Positions 8,973 through 16,705 of a stretch of DNA of 64,000 nucleotides are shown here, piece after piece (the stretch's first letter is position 1; the number at the start of each line of letters is the position of its first letter). The translations under genes and the position numbers were made by a program. This DNA is from DASSUW01 sp963803335. GTDB taxonomy: Bacteria; Actinomycetota; Thermoleophilia; Solirubrobacterales; Solirubrobacteraceae. Location: NCBI GenBank assembly GCA_963803335.1, contig CAWDME010000017.1:1-64000 (forward strand), written 5' to 3'. The notes below the pieces were generated by a model. It saw only the letters and a list, made by a program, of their open reading frames with translations, was not told the origin of the DNA and made no database searches.

Positions 8973-9082
8973 GCGGCGAGCTTGCTCTGGCGCGGCCGCG
9001 CTCTCGTCCGGGCAAGTCCCGCGTCGGGTCCCTAGTCACCGGCGCGGCTCCCCAGTCGGCAGACCGGAGGTACGCTTGCGCG

Positions 9083-9337
9083 GTGGCCAGGACCAAGCAT
9101 CCGCCCGGGACTGAGCCATTCGACGTGACGCTGCCCAAGGGCTTCGAGCCAGGCGAGCACCAAGGGGCGCTCGAGGAGGCGGCACGGCAGTCCGGATGGA
9201 CGGTTGAGCGCGACGGCGCAGTGATCGTCGTTCGCGACGTCTGGACCGAGAACGAGGACCACGCAGCCTGGCTCGTGGCGACGAAGGTCGGGCTTCGGCT
9301 CGAGCGCGTCACCGTCTGGGCGGGTCGCGACTCGTAG
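9083..9337 (+). CDS. Small hypothetical protein
   Basis: An 84-residue ORF starting at GTG 9083 with no strong Shine-Dalgarno. It encodes a mixed acidic protein containing FDVTLPKGFEPGEHQGALEE, followed by two strand-like stretches (VIVVRDVW, WLVATKVGLRLERV). Codon use is like that of the neighbours, with GC-rich third positions. No membrane segment or known motif is visible. It stands alone between the sigma operon and a 370-nt stretch without a gene, so it could be a real small gene or a chance ORF. Confidence 0.4.
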   Translation: MARTKHPPGTEPFDVTLPKGFEPGEHQGALEEAARQSGWTVERDGAVIVVRDVWTENEDHAAWLVATKVGLRLERVTVWAGRDS

Positions 9338-9627
9338 CCGCGGGATCCGGGTGCCGATTTTGATGAGCCGACAGAGCGTCGGGCCCAAGTTCATACGAGA
9401 CCTCGCCCGCTTTGCCGCGCGGGCCGCAGCCACGCTGCCGGCCGACTAGTACGTGCACCGCCTTTCGACAGGCACGCTTCGGCCTGATCGTCATCGGGAG
9501 ACGCGGCGCCTTTCGTCTCCCGAACCGGCAGGCAAAGAACGGAATATGCGGACATTCGCAAGAACCCGGCGCGAGCGGAGATTGGCTTACGTGCAGGCAA
9601 CTCGCCGCCGTTCGAGAGCTTCGACCG

Positions 9628-9673
9628 CACGACTGAAAATCGTGGTGTCCCCGGCTCGAGTCCCGGTCTCGCC
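9628..9673 (+). other. tRNA-Phe-like 3' half (tRNA remnant or attachment-site scar)
   Basis: A perfect anticodon stem (CACGA/TCGTG) surrounds the loop CTGAAAA with anticodon GAA, followed by a degenerate T-arm (CTCGAGT loop, one mismatched stem pair) and CTCGCC, an acceptor-like end. No matching D-arm or 5' acceptor strand lies upstream, so this is not a complete tRNA gene. Such 3' halves are often left by integrative elements that use tRNA genes as attachment sites. The surrounding 9338-9707 stretch holds no convincing gene. Confidence 0.5.
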
Positions 9674-9707
9674 GACGGGCAGGCCATGCTGTCAGCGCCC
9701 CTCGGGG

Positions 9708-10637
9708 TTATCCGATGCGATGGATCTGCGGCGCGCGCTGCGACAGCCATCCCTCAATGTCGGTGTGAGGTAGCGCCACCGGGTCGGGTGCAGTTAGCCG
9801 CAGGGCGCGCAGCGCGCGCTTTCGCTCAGGGTGAAGTACGAACAGCGCATCGCGGATGCCGTTATGGCCGAGGTAGACGACGAGGCGTCTCAAGTGCGTC
9901 TCCCGGCAGTCGACCGCCCAGCCGCTTCCCTCTTGATCGAGGACGCTCCGCGGCATCAGCGCAACCGTCCCGAGGTCCACGCCGGCAGCCTGCAGGTACC
10001 CTCCGGCCGCCCGAGCCGCACGGGCGAGAGCGCTCGACGGGCTCTGCCAGCGCAAGCGAATGCTGGTCAGGAAGCGGCGGTCGGCCAGCGCGTCCTCGTC
10101 CGCGTCGGCTAGGTCGACGAGCTCGACGCCCAGCAGATCGGCCGTGAGCAGCTCAGTGAGGAGGATCCTCGTCGGACGCGCAAGATCCTCCGCCATCGGC
10201 TCGATAGCGGGGTGCACCGGATCGCGCTCGGCGCGACCTGCCTCGGGATCAGGTGCGATGGCGGCAACGCGCGCGAGCGACTGATCGCGCGTGTCCCCGC
10301 GCTGGTAGACGAGCACCGGCTCGGCGATCATCTCGAGCCTGCTGAAGAGCACCTGCAGTGCACGTGCCGGTTTCAACGCCTTGCGGAACGGTGTGTTCCA
10401 GTCCCGCCCGGCGAGGAGGTTGTCCATTAGCTCGCGCTCTACTGCCGGGTCCAGCCGCGCGTCGTATTCGATGTCCACGTCGACGTCGCCGACGGTGAGG
10501 GCGCCGCGCGCGTAGGAACCGAACAGGTACACGGCGGTGACGCAATCGGCGTGGGCGCCGCCGGCGCAGATCGCCTCGAGCAGCGTCGACAGCGCGGCCG
10601 TGGCCTTCTCTCGGGGCATGCGCCGGTTGCCTGCCAT
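9708..10637 (-). CDS. Nucleotidyltransferase-fold protein
   Basis: A 309-residue protein with the nucleotidyltransferase motif near residues 38-57: LFGSYARG followed by DVDVDIE, where the GS pair binds nucleotide and the Asp residues bind metal. The C-terminal two thirds are helical with no recognised domain. Free-standing proteins of this fold include MNT antitoxins, aminoglycoside nucleotidyltransferases and tRNA-modifying enzymes. This one is longer than MNT proteins and has no HEPN partner beside it. An alternative start is ATG 10619. It lies between a tRNA remnant and intact tRNA genes, a common place for accessory genes. Confidence 0.7.
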   Translation of the reverse strand: MAGNRRMPREKATAALSTLLEAICAGGAHADCVTAVYLFGSYARGALTVGDVDVDIEYDARLDPAVERELMDNLLAGRDWNTPFRKALKPARALQVLFSRLEMIAEPVLVYQRGDTRDQSLARVAAIAPDPEAGRAERDPVHPAIEPMAEDLARPTRILLTELLTADLLGVELVDLADADEDALADRRFLTSIRLRWQSPSSALARAARAAGGYLQAAGVDLGTVALMPRSVLDQEGSGWAVDCRETHLRRLVVYLGHNGIRDALFVLHPERKRALRALRLTAPDPVALPHTDIEGWLSQRAPQIHRIG

Positions 10638-10881
10638 CGACGGCCAGCCTATGTCGGTGCGCTTTCATGTTCGAACCTCGATGTGGAGCAGCCCGGGCGG
10701 AATGAGCGCCGAGAGCCTGATGTGGGAGCGATGGCGCCGCAATCGGCGTGCCTCGAGGTGCGCCAAAAAGTGCGCCAGATAATCGGCCAGAATCGCTCAC
10801 GAGCTTCCGAGCGACGAACTGGCGTCGTGCGCGCCAGGAACGAAGCCCCTGCAAATGCGCACGATCTGCCGAGAGACGAAG

Positions 10882-10955
<74 letters not shown>

Positions 10956-10983
10956 AGGGGCGGCGGCCCATGTTAGCCGCCAG

Positions 10984-11073
10984 CGGAGAGGGCGGGATTC
11001 GAACCCGCGATGGAGCTTTCCGCCCCATACTCGCTTAGCAGGCGAGTGCCTTCAGCCACTCGGCCACCTCTCC
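10984..11073 (-). tRNA. tRNA-Ser (anticodon GCT)
   Basis: A 90-nt class II tRNA on the minus strand. The acceptor GGAGAGG pairs with CCTCTCC, the discriminator is G, the anticodon loop is CTGCTAA, and there is a long variable arm (TATGGGGCGGAAAGCTCCATC region) followed by the TTCGAAT T-loop. The length and variable arm are typical of tRNA-Ser. It decodes AGC/AGT. It is followed by mreB on the same strand and precedes tRNA-Arg in transcription order. Confidence 0.95.
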
Positions 11074-11113
11074 GGATGCGCGACGGTCTCGCGCTGTGGG
11101 CGCAGTGTAGAGG

Positions 11114-12178
11114 CTAGGCGACCCCGCGCCGCCCCATCCGATCGAGCTCCTCGAGCGACTGGCCGGCGCCCGTGGCGACGCAGGTGAGCGGGGCGTCGGC
11201 AATGTGCACCGGCATGCCGGTCTCGCGGTGCACGCGCTCCGAGAAACCGCGCAGGAGCGCCCCGCCGCCGGCGAGCACGAGGCCGTGGCGGGCGATGTCG
11301 GCGGCGAGCTCCGGCGGGGTCTCCTCGAGCGTGTCGTGGACCGAGGCCATGATGTCGGTCAGCGGCGCGTCGATCGCGCGGCGGACCTCCTCGCCCGTGA
11401 GCTCGAGCTCACGCGGGAGCCCGGACATGAGGTCGCGCCCGCGGATGCGGGTGGAGAGCGCGTCGTCGGCGGGCGAGGCGGAGCCGACCGCCAACTTGAT
11501 CGCCTCGGCGCTCTGCGACCCGATCGCCATCCGGTGCTCGAGCCGGATGTAGTTGGTGATCGCGTCGTCGAGGTCGTAACCGCCGACGCGCAGGGAGCGC
11601 GAGACGACGATGCCGCCGAGCGAGATGACCGCGACCTCGGACGTGCCGCCGCCGACGTCGACGACCATCCGGCCCACCGGCTCGGCGATCGGCAGGCCGG
11701 CGCCGATCGCGGCGGCAAGCGACTCCTCGATCAGGTGCACCTCGCGCGCACCCGCCGACAGTGACGCCTCCTCGACCGCTCGGCGCTCGACGTCGGTGAC
11801 GCCCGACGGCGCGCACATGACCAGCCGCGGGCGGCTGAAGCGGCTCTGCAGCACCTTGTCGACGAACTGGCGGAGCATCGCCTCGGTGACCTCGAAGTCG
11901 GCGATAACGCCGTGGCGCAGCGGCCGGTCGGCCGAGATCGTGGCGGGCGTGCGGCCGATCATCAGCTGGGCGTCGGCGCCCACCGCGTGGACCTCGCCGG
12001 TGCGCTGGTCGATCGCCACGACGGACGGCTCGGACAGCACGATCCCGCGCCCGCGCACGTAGACGACCGTGTTGGCGGTGCCGAGGTCGATCGCCATGTC
12101 GCCGACCCCGCGCAGGGCCGAGAACGACCAGCGCCGGCGCCGCGAGACCGACCGGAAGACTCCGCGTTGCGAGCTCAT
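11114..12178 (-). CDS. mreB: Rod shape-determining protein MreB
   Basis: A 354-residue actin-fold ATPase. Motifs: MAIDLGTANTVVYVRGRGIV (phosphate 1), VDVGGGTSEVAVISLGGIV (phosphate 2), the peptide LIEESLAAAIGAGL, and LVLAGGGALLRG (adenosine motif) near the C-terminus. MreB forms membrane-bound filaments that guide lateral cell-wall synthesis, normally with MreC, MreD, RodA and PBP2. None of these is next to this copy, so it may be a second, dispersed mreB. The 27-residue N-terminus before MAIDLG is basic (SRRRRW) and longer than usual; it may help membrane contact, or the true start may be the downstream ATG at 12097. Confidence 0.92.
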   Translation of the reverse strand: MSSQRGVFRSVSRRRRWSFSALRGVGDMAIDLGTANTVVYVRGRGIVLSEPSVVAIDQRTGEVHAVGADAQLMIGRTPATISADRPLRHGVIADFEVTEAMLRQFVDKVLQSRFSRPRLVMCAPSGVTDVERRAVEEASLSAGAREVHLIEESLAAAIGAGLPIAEPVGRMVVDVGGGTSEVAVISLGGIVVSRSLRVGGYDLDDAITNYIRLEHRMAIGSQSAEAIKLAVGSASPADDALSTRIRGRDLMSGLPRELELTGEEVRRAIDAPLTDIMASVHDTLEETPPELAADIARHGLVLAGGGALLRGFSERVHRETGMPVHIADAPLTCVATGAGQSLEELDRMGRRGVA

Positions 12179-12196
12179 TCGCTGAACCAGGGAAGC

Positions 12197-12211
12197 ACAC
12201 GCTACGCGTGT
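12197..12211. promoter_or_regulatory. Short inverted repeat in divergent promoter region
   Basis: Arms ACACGC and GCGTGT flank the triplet TAC in the 45-nt gap between the divergent mreB and LysE-family genes. The position is right for a protein-binding site controlling one or both genes. With six-base arms chance is possible, and no regulator can be assigned. Confidence 0.3.
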
Positions 12212-12223
12212 AACGTCTGCCTC

Positions 12224-12850
12224 ATGCCGGACGCAACGACGTTTGCACTGTTTGCGCTTGCGTGTTTCGCCTTCCTGGCGATTCCCGGGCCGTCCGTGTT
12301 CTACATCGTCACACGCAGCCTCGTGCAGGGCCGGCGGGCCGGTGTGATGTCGATGCTCGGGGTGCAGACGGGCGGCCTCGTGCACGTCGTTGCCGCCGCG
12401 TTTGGCCTGTCGGCGCTGATCGCGTCCTCGGCCGCCGCGTTCACGGTCGTCAAGTACGCCGGCGCCGCGTACCTGGTCTTCCTCGGCCTGCGCAAGCTGT
12501 TCGGCGCCGAGCCCGACGAGCCGGAGATCACGGATGAGCAGGCGTCGACCGCGAGCCTGTTCGGTCACGGCGTCATCGTCAACGTGCTCAACCCGAAGAC
12601 CGCGCTGTTCTTCCTCGCCTTCCTGCCGCAGTTCGTCGACCCGAGCGCGGGCCCCGTCGCGCCGCAGATGCTCGTGCTGGGCCTCATGCTCGTCAGCCTC
12701 GGCGTGCTCAGCGACGGCACCTACGCCCTCCTCGCCGCCGGCATCGGCAACCACCTGCGCGCGCGCCGCCGACTCGAGCGCATCAGCGGCGGCGTGTTCG
12801 TGAGCCTCGGCGTGGTCGCCGCGCTCGCAGGCGAGCCGCGACACTCCTAG
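12224..12850 (+). CDS. LysE family amino-acid/metabolite exporter
   Basis: A 208-residue membrane protein of normal LysE/RhtB length with about six hydrophobic segments. The conserved LAIPGPSVFYIVTRSLVQGR near residues 16-35 and LNPKTALFFLAFLPQF near residues 120-137 are the family hallmarks. These proteins export amino acids or related metabolites at the cell membrane; the cargo cannot be predicted. It diverges from mreB with a 45-nt gap and is followed by a tRNA-Ser. Confidence 0.9.
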   Translation: MPDATTFALFALACFAFLAIPGPSVFYIVTRSLVQGRRAGVMSMLGVQTGGLVHVVAAAFGLSALIASSAAAFTVVKYAGAAYLVFLGLRKLFGAEPDEPEITDEQASTASLFGHGVIVNVLNPKTALFFLAFLPQFVDPSAGPVAPQMLVLGLMLVSLGVLSDGTYALLAAGIGNHLRARRRLERISGGVFVSLGVVAALAGEPRHS

Positions 12851-12865
12851 GATGAGCCGCGCCGC

Positions 12866-12952
12866 GGAGGGGTGGCAGAGCGGTCGAATGCACCGGTCTT
12901 GAAAACCGGAGTCCGTTCACGCGGACCGCGGGTTCGAATCCCGCCCCCTCCG
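12866..12952 (+). tRNA. tRNA-Ser (anticodon TGA)
   Basis: An 87-nt class II tRNA. Acceptor GGAGGGG pairs with CCCCTCC, discriminator G. The anticodon loop CTTGAAA sits in a perfect CCGGT/ACCGG stem. A long variable arm (GTCCGTTCACGCGGAC forms a hairpin) precedes the TTCGAAT T-loop. It decodes TCA-type serine codons. No CCA is encoded. The following 119 nt before the next gene show nothing recognisable. Confidence 0.95.
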
Positions 12953-13071
12953 CTCCAGATCGCGTTTGTGGCTCTGCGTCCCGGAAGCTGGTCGATCAGT
13001 GGTTCTCCGCGGGGCGGTCGCGGCGGCTCGCGGATGTGCGGCTCGGTGGCCGTTGCCACGGTGTATCGGTA

Positions 13072-14475
13072 ATGGCCGTCGATCCGCTCGAACGCGTGCG
13101 CGAGGAGTCGTCCAGTGTCCCGGCGCGCGCACGGCGAGCACGTGGGTGGCCGTGGTTTGCGGCCCCGGAGGTAGGTCCGGCGACGATCGTGCTGCTGGTC
13201 GTCGCTCAGGCGATCTTGTGGATCGTCGCGCGCCCGCGCGGGCAGTCGGCGAGCAGCTATCTCGGCCAGTTTCTCGGCGTCGAGGCCGTGCTGCTGCTCT
13301 CGATCGGGCTCGTACTGATCAGCACGCTCCCGCTGGTCGAGGCGTACTTCGACGGGATCGACCGGGCCGCGATCTGGCACCGCCGCGTCGCGATCGCCGG
13401 CCTGCTGCTCCTGGCGCCGCACGTCGCGCTTGCCACCGGTCCAGGCAGCGTCGCGGGCGGGCCGCTGGCCACGATCGGCGCGCTGGGCCTGGTCGGCCTG
13501 GCGTCGTGGGCGATCCTTCCGCGCTGGCAGTCGGTGGTGCCGAGGCCGATGCGAGGCCTCGTGCTGGCCGCCCGTGATGCGCCGCTGATCCGTGATGCGC
13601 GCCGGGTCTTGGGCGGGTACGAGCGCTGGCGAGCGCTGCATCGCACGACCGGCGTGTTCGTCGCGGCCGGCTTCGCCCACGGCGTGCTCGACGGCACGCC
13701 TTTCGCGGGTGCGCCGGTTCTGCGCTGGAGCTATGTCGCGGTCGGTGGCATCGGCCTCGCGTTCTACGCGTACCGCGAGCTACTGGCCCATCGCTTCGTC
13801 TCGCTGCACGACTACCAGGTTGCCGCGGTGCGGGAGATCGACGCGGGCCTGGCCGAGATCGAGCTACGCCCGCTCGGGCGGGCGCTCGAGTTCGCCCCGG
13901 GCCAGTTCGCGATGATCTACATCGAGGCCAAGGACGGCTGGCACCGGCACCCGTTCACCATTGCGAGCGCGCCGCACGAGCACCGTGTGCGCGTCACGGT
14001 CAAGGCACTCGGCGACTACACCACCCGCCTCCAGGATCTCGTCGAGCCGGGGATGCCCGCAGTCATCGGCGGCCCGCATGGCCGCTTCGTGCACTGGCGC
14101 GGCACGGATCGCCAGATCTGGATCGCCGGCGGCGTCGGCATCGCGCCGTTCCTGAGCTGGCTGCGGGCGCTCGAGCAGCACCCGTTGCTCGGTCGCGTCG
14201 ATCTGTTCTACTCCGCCGCCGGCGACGCGCCGTTCGCCGACGAACTGCGCTCGATCGCCGCCAGACATCCAGCGCTGCACATGCACCTCGTCGACACCAC
14301 CGCCGAGGGCCGCCTGACGCCCGAGCGCGTGGTCGCGCTGGCGGGCGACGACCCGCGCCGGACGTCGGTGTTCATGTGCGGTCCGAGCTCGATGCTGCGG
14401 ACGTTTCAGACCGCGCTGCGCCGCGCGGGCGTCCCCGGGCGGCGGATCCACCGCGAGTACTTCGACTGGCGCTGA
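13072..14475 (+). CDS. Ferric reductase-like flavocytochrome (FRD/NOX family oxidoreductase)
   Basis: A 467-residue protein. The N-terminal half (about 40-240) holds several membrane segments with histidines suited to b-heme ligation (HRRVAIAGLLLLAPH, LHRTTGVFVAAGFAHG). The C-terminal half is a ferredoxin-reductase module: FAD-binding HRHPFTIASAP near residue 300, IAGGVGIAPFLSWL (NAD(P)H-binding) near 345, and terminal FMCGPSSML. The enzyme would carry electrons from cytosolic NAD(P)H across the membrane to Fe(III), O2 or another acceptor. It is immediately followed by a VIT-type iron/manganese transporter, supporting a role in metal or redox balance. Confidence 0.85.
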   Translation: MAVDPLERVREESSSVPARARRARGWPWFAAPEVGPATIVLLVVAQAILWIVARPRGQSASSYLGQFLGVEAVLLLSIGLVLISTLPLVEAYFDGIDRAAIWHRRVAIAGLLLLAPHVALATGPGSVAGGPLATIGALGLVGLASWAILPRWQSVVPRPMRGLVLAARDAPLIRDARRVLGGYERWRALHRTTGVFVAAGFAHGVLDGTPFAGAPVLRWSYVAVGGIGLAFYAYRELLAHRFVSLHDYQVAAVREIDAGLAEIELRPLGRALEFAPGQFAMIYIEAKDGWHRHPFTIASAPHEHRVRVTVKALGDYTTRLQDLVEPGMPAVIGGPHGRFVHWRGTDRQIWIAGGVGIAPFLSWLRALEQHPLLGRVDLFYSAAGDAPFADELRSIAARHPALHMHLVDTTAEGRLTPERVVALAGDDPRRTSVFMCGPSSMLRTFQTALRRAGVPGRRIHREYFDWR

Positions 14476-15204
14476 ATGCGGCAACCCGCCCCGGACGCGC
14501 ACTCCCGCCCACCTGCGCGTGCAGCGGAGGTACACCTGAGCCACCGCACGGGCTGGCTGCGTGCTGCCGTGCTGGGCGCCAATGACGGCATCGTCTCCAC
14601 GGCAAGCCTCGTGCTGGGCGTGGCTGCTGCCGGCCAGTCGACCAGCGCGGTCGTGACGGCCGGCATTGCGGGGCTGGTCGCGGGAGCCCTGTCGATGGCC
14701 GCGGGCGAGTACGTCTCGGTCAGCTCGCAACGCGACGCCGAGCGGGCGGACATCGCTCTTGAGAGGAGAGAGCTCCGCGCCGACCCCCGGGGCGAGCTGC
14801 GCGAGCTCGCAATGATCTACGAGCGCCGAGGCCTGTCGGCGGATCTCGCCCGGCGCGTCGCAGAGGCGCTGTCGGCCCGCGGGGCGCTCACGGCCCATCT
14901 GCGCGACGAACTCGGCCTCAGCGAAGAGCGGATGGCGCGCCCGTTCCAGGCCGCGTGGGCGTCAGCGTTGTCCTTCTCGGCAGGAGCCGTGATCCCCCTG
15001 CTGGCGATCGCGCTCATCGGCGGCGATGCGCGCGTGGCGGCGTGCGTCGTGACAACGACCGTCGCCCTCGCGTGCCTCGGCTTCCTGGGGGCGCGCCTCG
15101 GCGGCGCGCGTGCGGCACGGGCGGCGACGCGTGTGGTCGTCTGGGGGCTGATCGCCATGGGAGCCACCGCCGCTATCGGCGCGCTCGTCGGCACCGTCGC
15201 ATGA
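14476..15204 (+). CDS. VIT1/CCC1 family iron/manganese transporter
   Basis: A 242-residue membrane protein. LRAAVLGANDGIVSTASLVLG near residue 28 is the VIT family signature in the first helix, and SMAAGEYVSVSSQRDAE near residue 75 carries the conserved GEYxSVxSQ motif. A cytosolic Glu-rich metal-binding stretch follows, then three more membrane segments. Members move Fe2+ or Mn2+ out of the cytosol. ATG 14476 directly follows the upstream TGA, so it is cotranscribed with the flavocytochrome, consistent with a paired Fe(III) reduction and transport function (inference). Confidence 0.88.
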   Translation: MRQPAPDAHSRPPARAAEVHLSHRTGWLRAAVLGANDGIVSTASLVLGVAAAGQSTSAVVTAGIAGLVAGALSMAAGEYVSVSSQRDAERADIALERRELRADPRGELRELAMIYERRGLSADLARRVAEALSARGALTAHLRDELGLSEERMARPFQAAWASALSFSAGAVIPLLAIALIGGDARVAACVVTTTVALACLGFLGARLGGARAARAATRVVVWGLIAMGATAAIGALVGTVA

Positions 15205-15253
15205 CCCTCGCTGCGCGCGATGACGAGCACGACCGCGCATACTCTCCCGCACG

Positions 15254-15907
15254 ATGACCGGCTGTTGCGACCCTCGCGGCTGTGACGACTTCTTCGGCGG
15301 CGGCTTCGCGCGCAGGATGGCCGACCGGTACCGCAAGCGCGGCCTCGACCGCACGTCGCGCAGGATGGTGGCGTTCCTCGAGGAGCGTGGGGTGGCGGAC
15401 GGGACGGTGCTGGAGGTCGGCGGCGGCGTCGGCGAGATCCAGATCGAGCTGCTCAAGCGCGGCGCCGCCCGCGCCGTCAATCTCGAGCTCTCGTCCGCGT
15501 ACGACGGCGAGGCGCAACGGCTGCTCGCCGAGGCGGACCTTCAGGGCCGCGCCGAGCGGCGCCTGCACGACATCGCGGTCGACCCCGAGGGCGTCGAGCC
15601 GGCCGACGTGGTGGTGCTCCACCGCGTCGTCTGCTGCTACCCGGATTACGAGCGCCTGCTCGGCGCGGCGGCCGGCCGCGCGCGCCGGCTGCTCGTGTTC
15701 AGCCACCCGCCGCGCAACCTGATCTCGCGCGCCCTGTTCGCGGTCCAGAACGCGTTCTTCCGGCTGCGCGGCAGCGAGTTCCGGACGTTCGCGCATCCGC
15801 CCGCGGCGATGCTCGCGGTGCTCGAGAATCACGGCCTGCAGCAGGATTTCGCCCACCGCGGCCTCATCTGGCGCATCGCCGGACTTCAGAAACGGACGAC
15901 GGCGTAG
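15254..15907 (+). CDS. SAM-dependent methyltransferase
   Basis: A 217-residue class I methyltransferase. VLEVGGGVGEIQIELLKRGA near residues 55-74 is motif I binding S-adenosylmethionine, followed by an acidic end of strand 2 (NLELS) and ADVVVLHRVVCCYPD as the post-II motif. The N-terminus has an unusual Cys-rich start (MTGCCDPRGCDDFF) seen in some UbiE/COQ5-like actinobacterial methyltransferases. The substrate is not evident. It ends 22 nt inside the convergent GNAT gene. Confidence 0.8.
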   Translation: MTGCCDPRGCDDFFGGGFARRMADRYRKRGLDRTSRRMVAFLEERGVADGTVLEVGGGVGEIQIELLKRGAARAVNLELSSAYDGEAQRLLAEADLQGRAERRLHDIAVDPEGVEPADVVVLHRVVCCYPDYERLLGAAAGRARRLLVFSHPPRNLISRALFAVQNAFFRLRGSEFRTFAHPPAAMLAVLENHGLQQDFAHRGLIWRIAGLQKRTTA

Positions 15908-16695
15908 TCGCCGATCGGCTCGAAGCCGATCTGCTGGTAGATCGAGTTGGACGTCGGGTTCGCGAGGTCGGTGAAGAGGACGACGTCGTCGGCGTCGCGC
16001 TCGAGCGCGTCGGCGATGCAGGCGGACGTGACGGCGGCGCCGTAGCCGCGGCGCCGGTGCTCGGCCGGCGTATACACCGGCGCGATCCGCGAGACGCCGA
16101 CGGCCGTCGCCGTGCGCGCGGCCAGCGACACCGGCTCGCCGTCGTGCTCCCACAGCCACAGCCGGCCGCCGCCGATCCGCTCGCGGGCCGCCGGCTCGGT
16201 GTCGGTGCGATGCACGCCGGCGTCCTGCTCGAACGCCGCCAGCCAGCGCATCGCGAGCTCGAGGTCGCTGTCGTCCGCCACCCGCGGCGCCCCCTCGGCC
16301 TGCGGCGGCCGCAGCGTGCCGAGCCGGTAGAGCCGCATCCGGAAGGCGACCTGCGAGCGCGGCGGCCGCCAGGCGGCGACGAACCGCTCGACCACCTCGG
16401 CCCGGCCGTTCACGCCGGCGAGCTGCACATGCCGCAACGTGCCGGCGAGCGGGCCAACGGTGTCGTCCGGCACCACGGCGAGCAGCATCTCGTACGGCGG
16501 CGTCCACGACACCGCGCCGCGCACCTCGCCGTCGTCGAACCAGCCGAACAGGATCGGGTCGTCCGACCACCGGTGGCCGCTGCACGCCGCCTCGATGACC
16601 GTCAGCGCGACGGTCTGCTCGGCCGGTTCACGCGCGAGCAGATCCCATACGTGCCGACGATAGGTTTCGGGGTCGTCGGTCAGGTGCCAGGCCAC
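15886..16695 (-). CDS. GNAT family N-acetyltransferase
   Basis: A 269-residue protein from GTG 16695 (AWHLTDDPETYRRHV). The C-terminal half contains the GNAT core: SRIAPVYTPAEHRRRGYGAAVT (acetyl-CoA pyrophosphate-binding RRxGxG/A) near residue 210 and NSIYQQIGFEPIGDYA at the end. The N-terminal half is a degenerate extra domain, as in FR47-like or two-domain GNAT proteins. Substrate is unknown. It is convergent with the methyltransferase and lies 10 nt downstream of the MFS-USP gene on the same strand. Confidence 0.82.
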   Translation of the reverse strand: MAWHLTDDPETYRRHVWDLLAREPAEQTVALTVIEAACSGHRWSDDPILFGWFDDGEVRGAVSWTPPYEMLLAVVPDDTVGPLAGTLRHVQLAGVNGRAEVVERFVAAWRPPRSQVAFRMRLYRLGTLRPPQAEGAPRVADDSDLELAMRWLAAFEQDAGVHRTDTEPAARERIGGGRLWLWEHDGEPVSLAARTATAVGVSRIAPVYTPAEHRRRGYGAAVTSACIADALERDADDVVLFTDLANPTSNSIYQQIGFEPIGDYAVVRF

Positions 16696-16705
16696 GGGCG
16701 CGACA

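Noticed and set aside
9600..9680. Complete tRNA-Phe gene
   Set aside because: Only the anticodon arm and a mismatched T-arm are present; there is no D-arm or 5' acceptor strand.
9391..9750. Minus-strand open frame containing LEPGTPRFSVVRS
   Set aside because: This peptide arises from translating a tRNA-Phe-like sequence; it is a well-known spurious ORF type.
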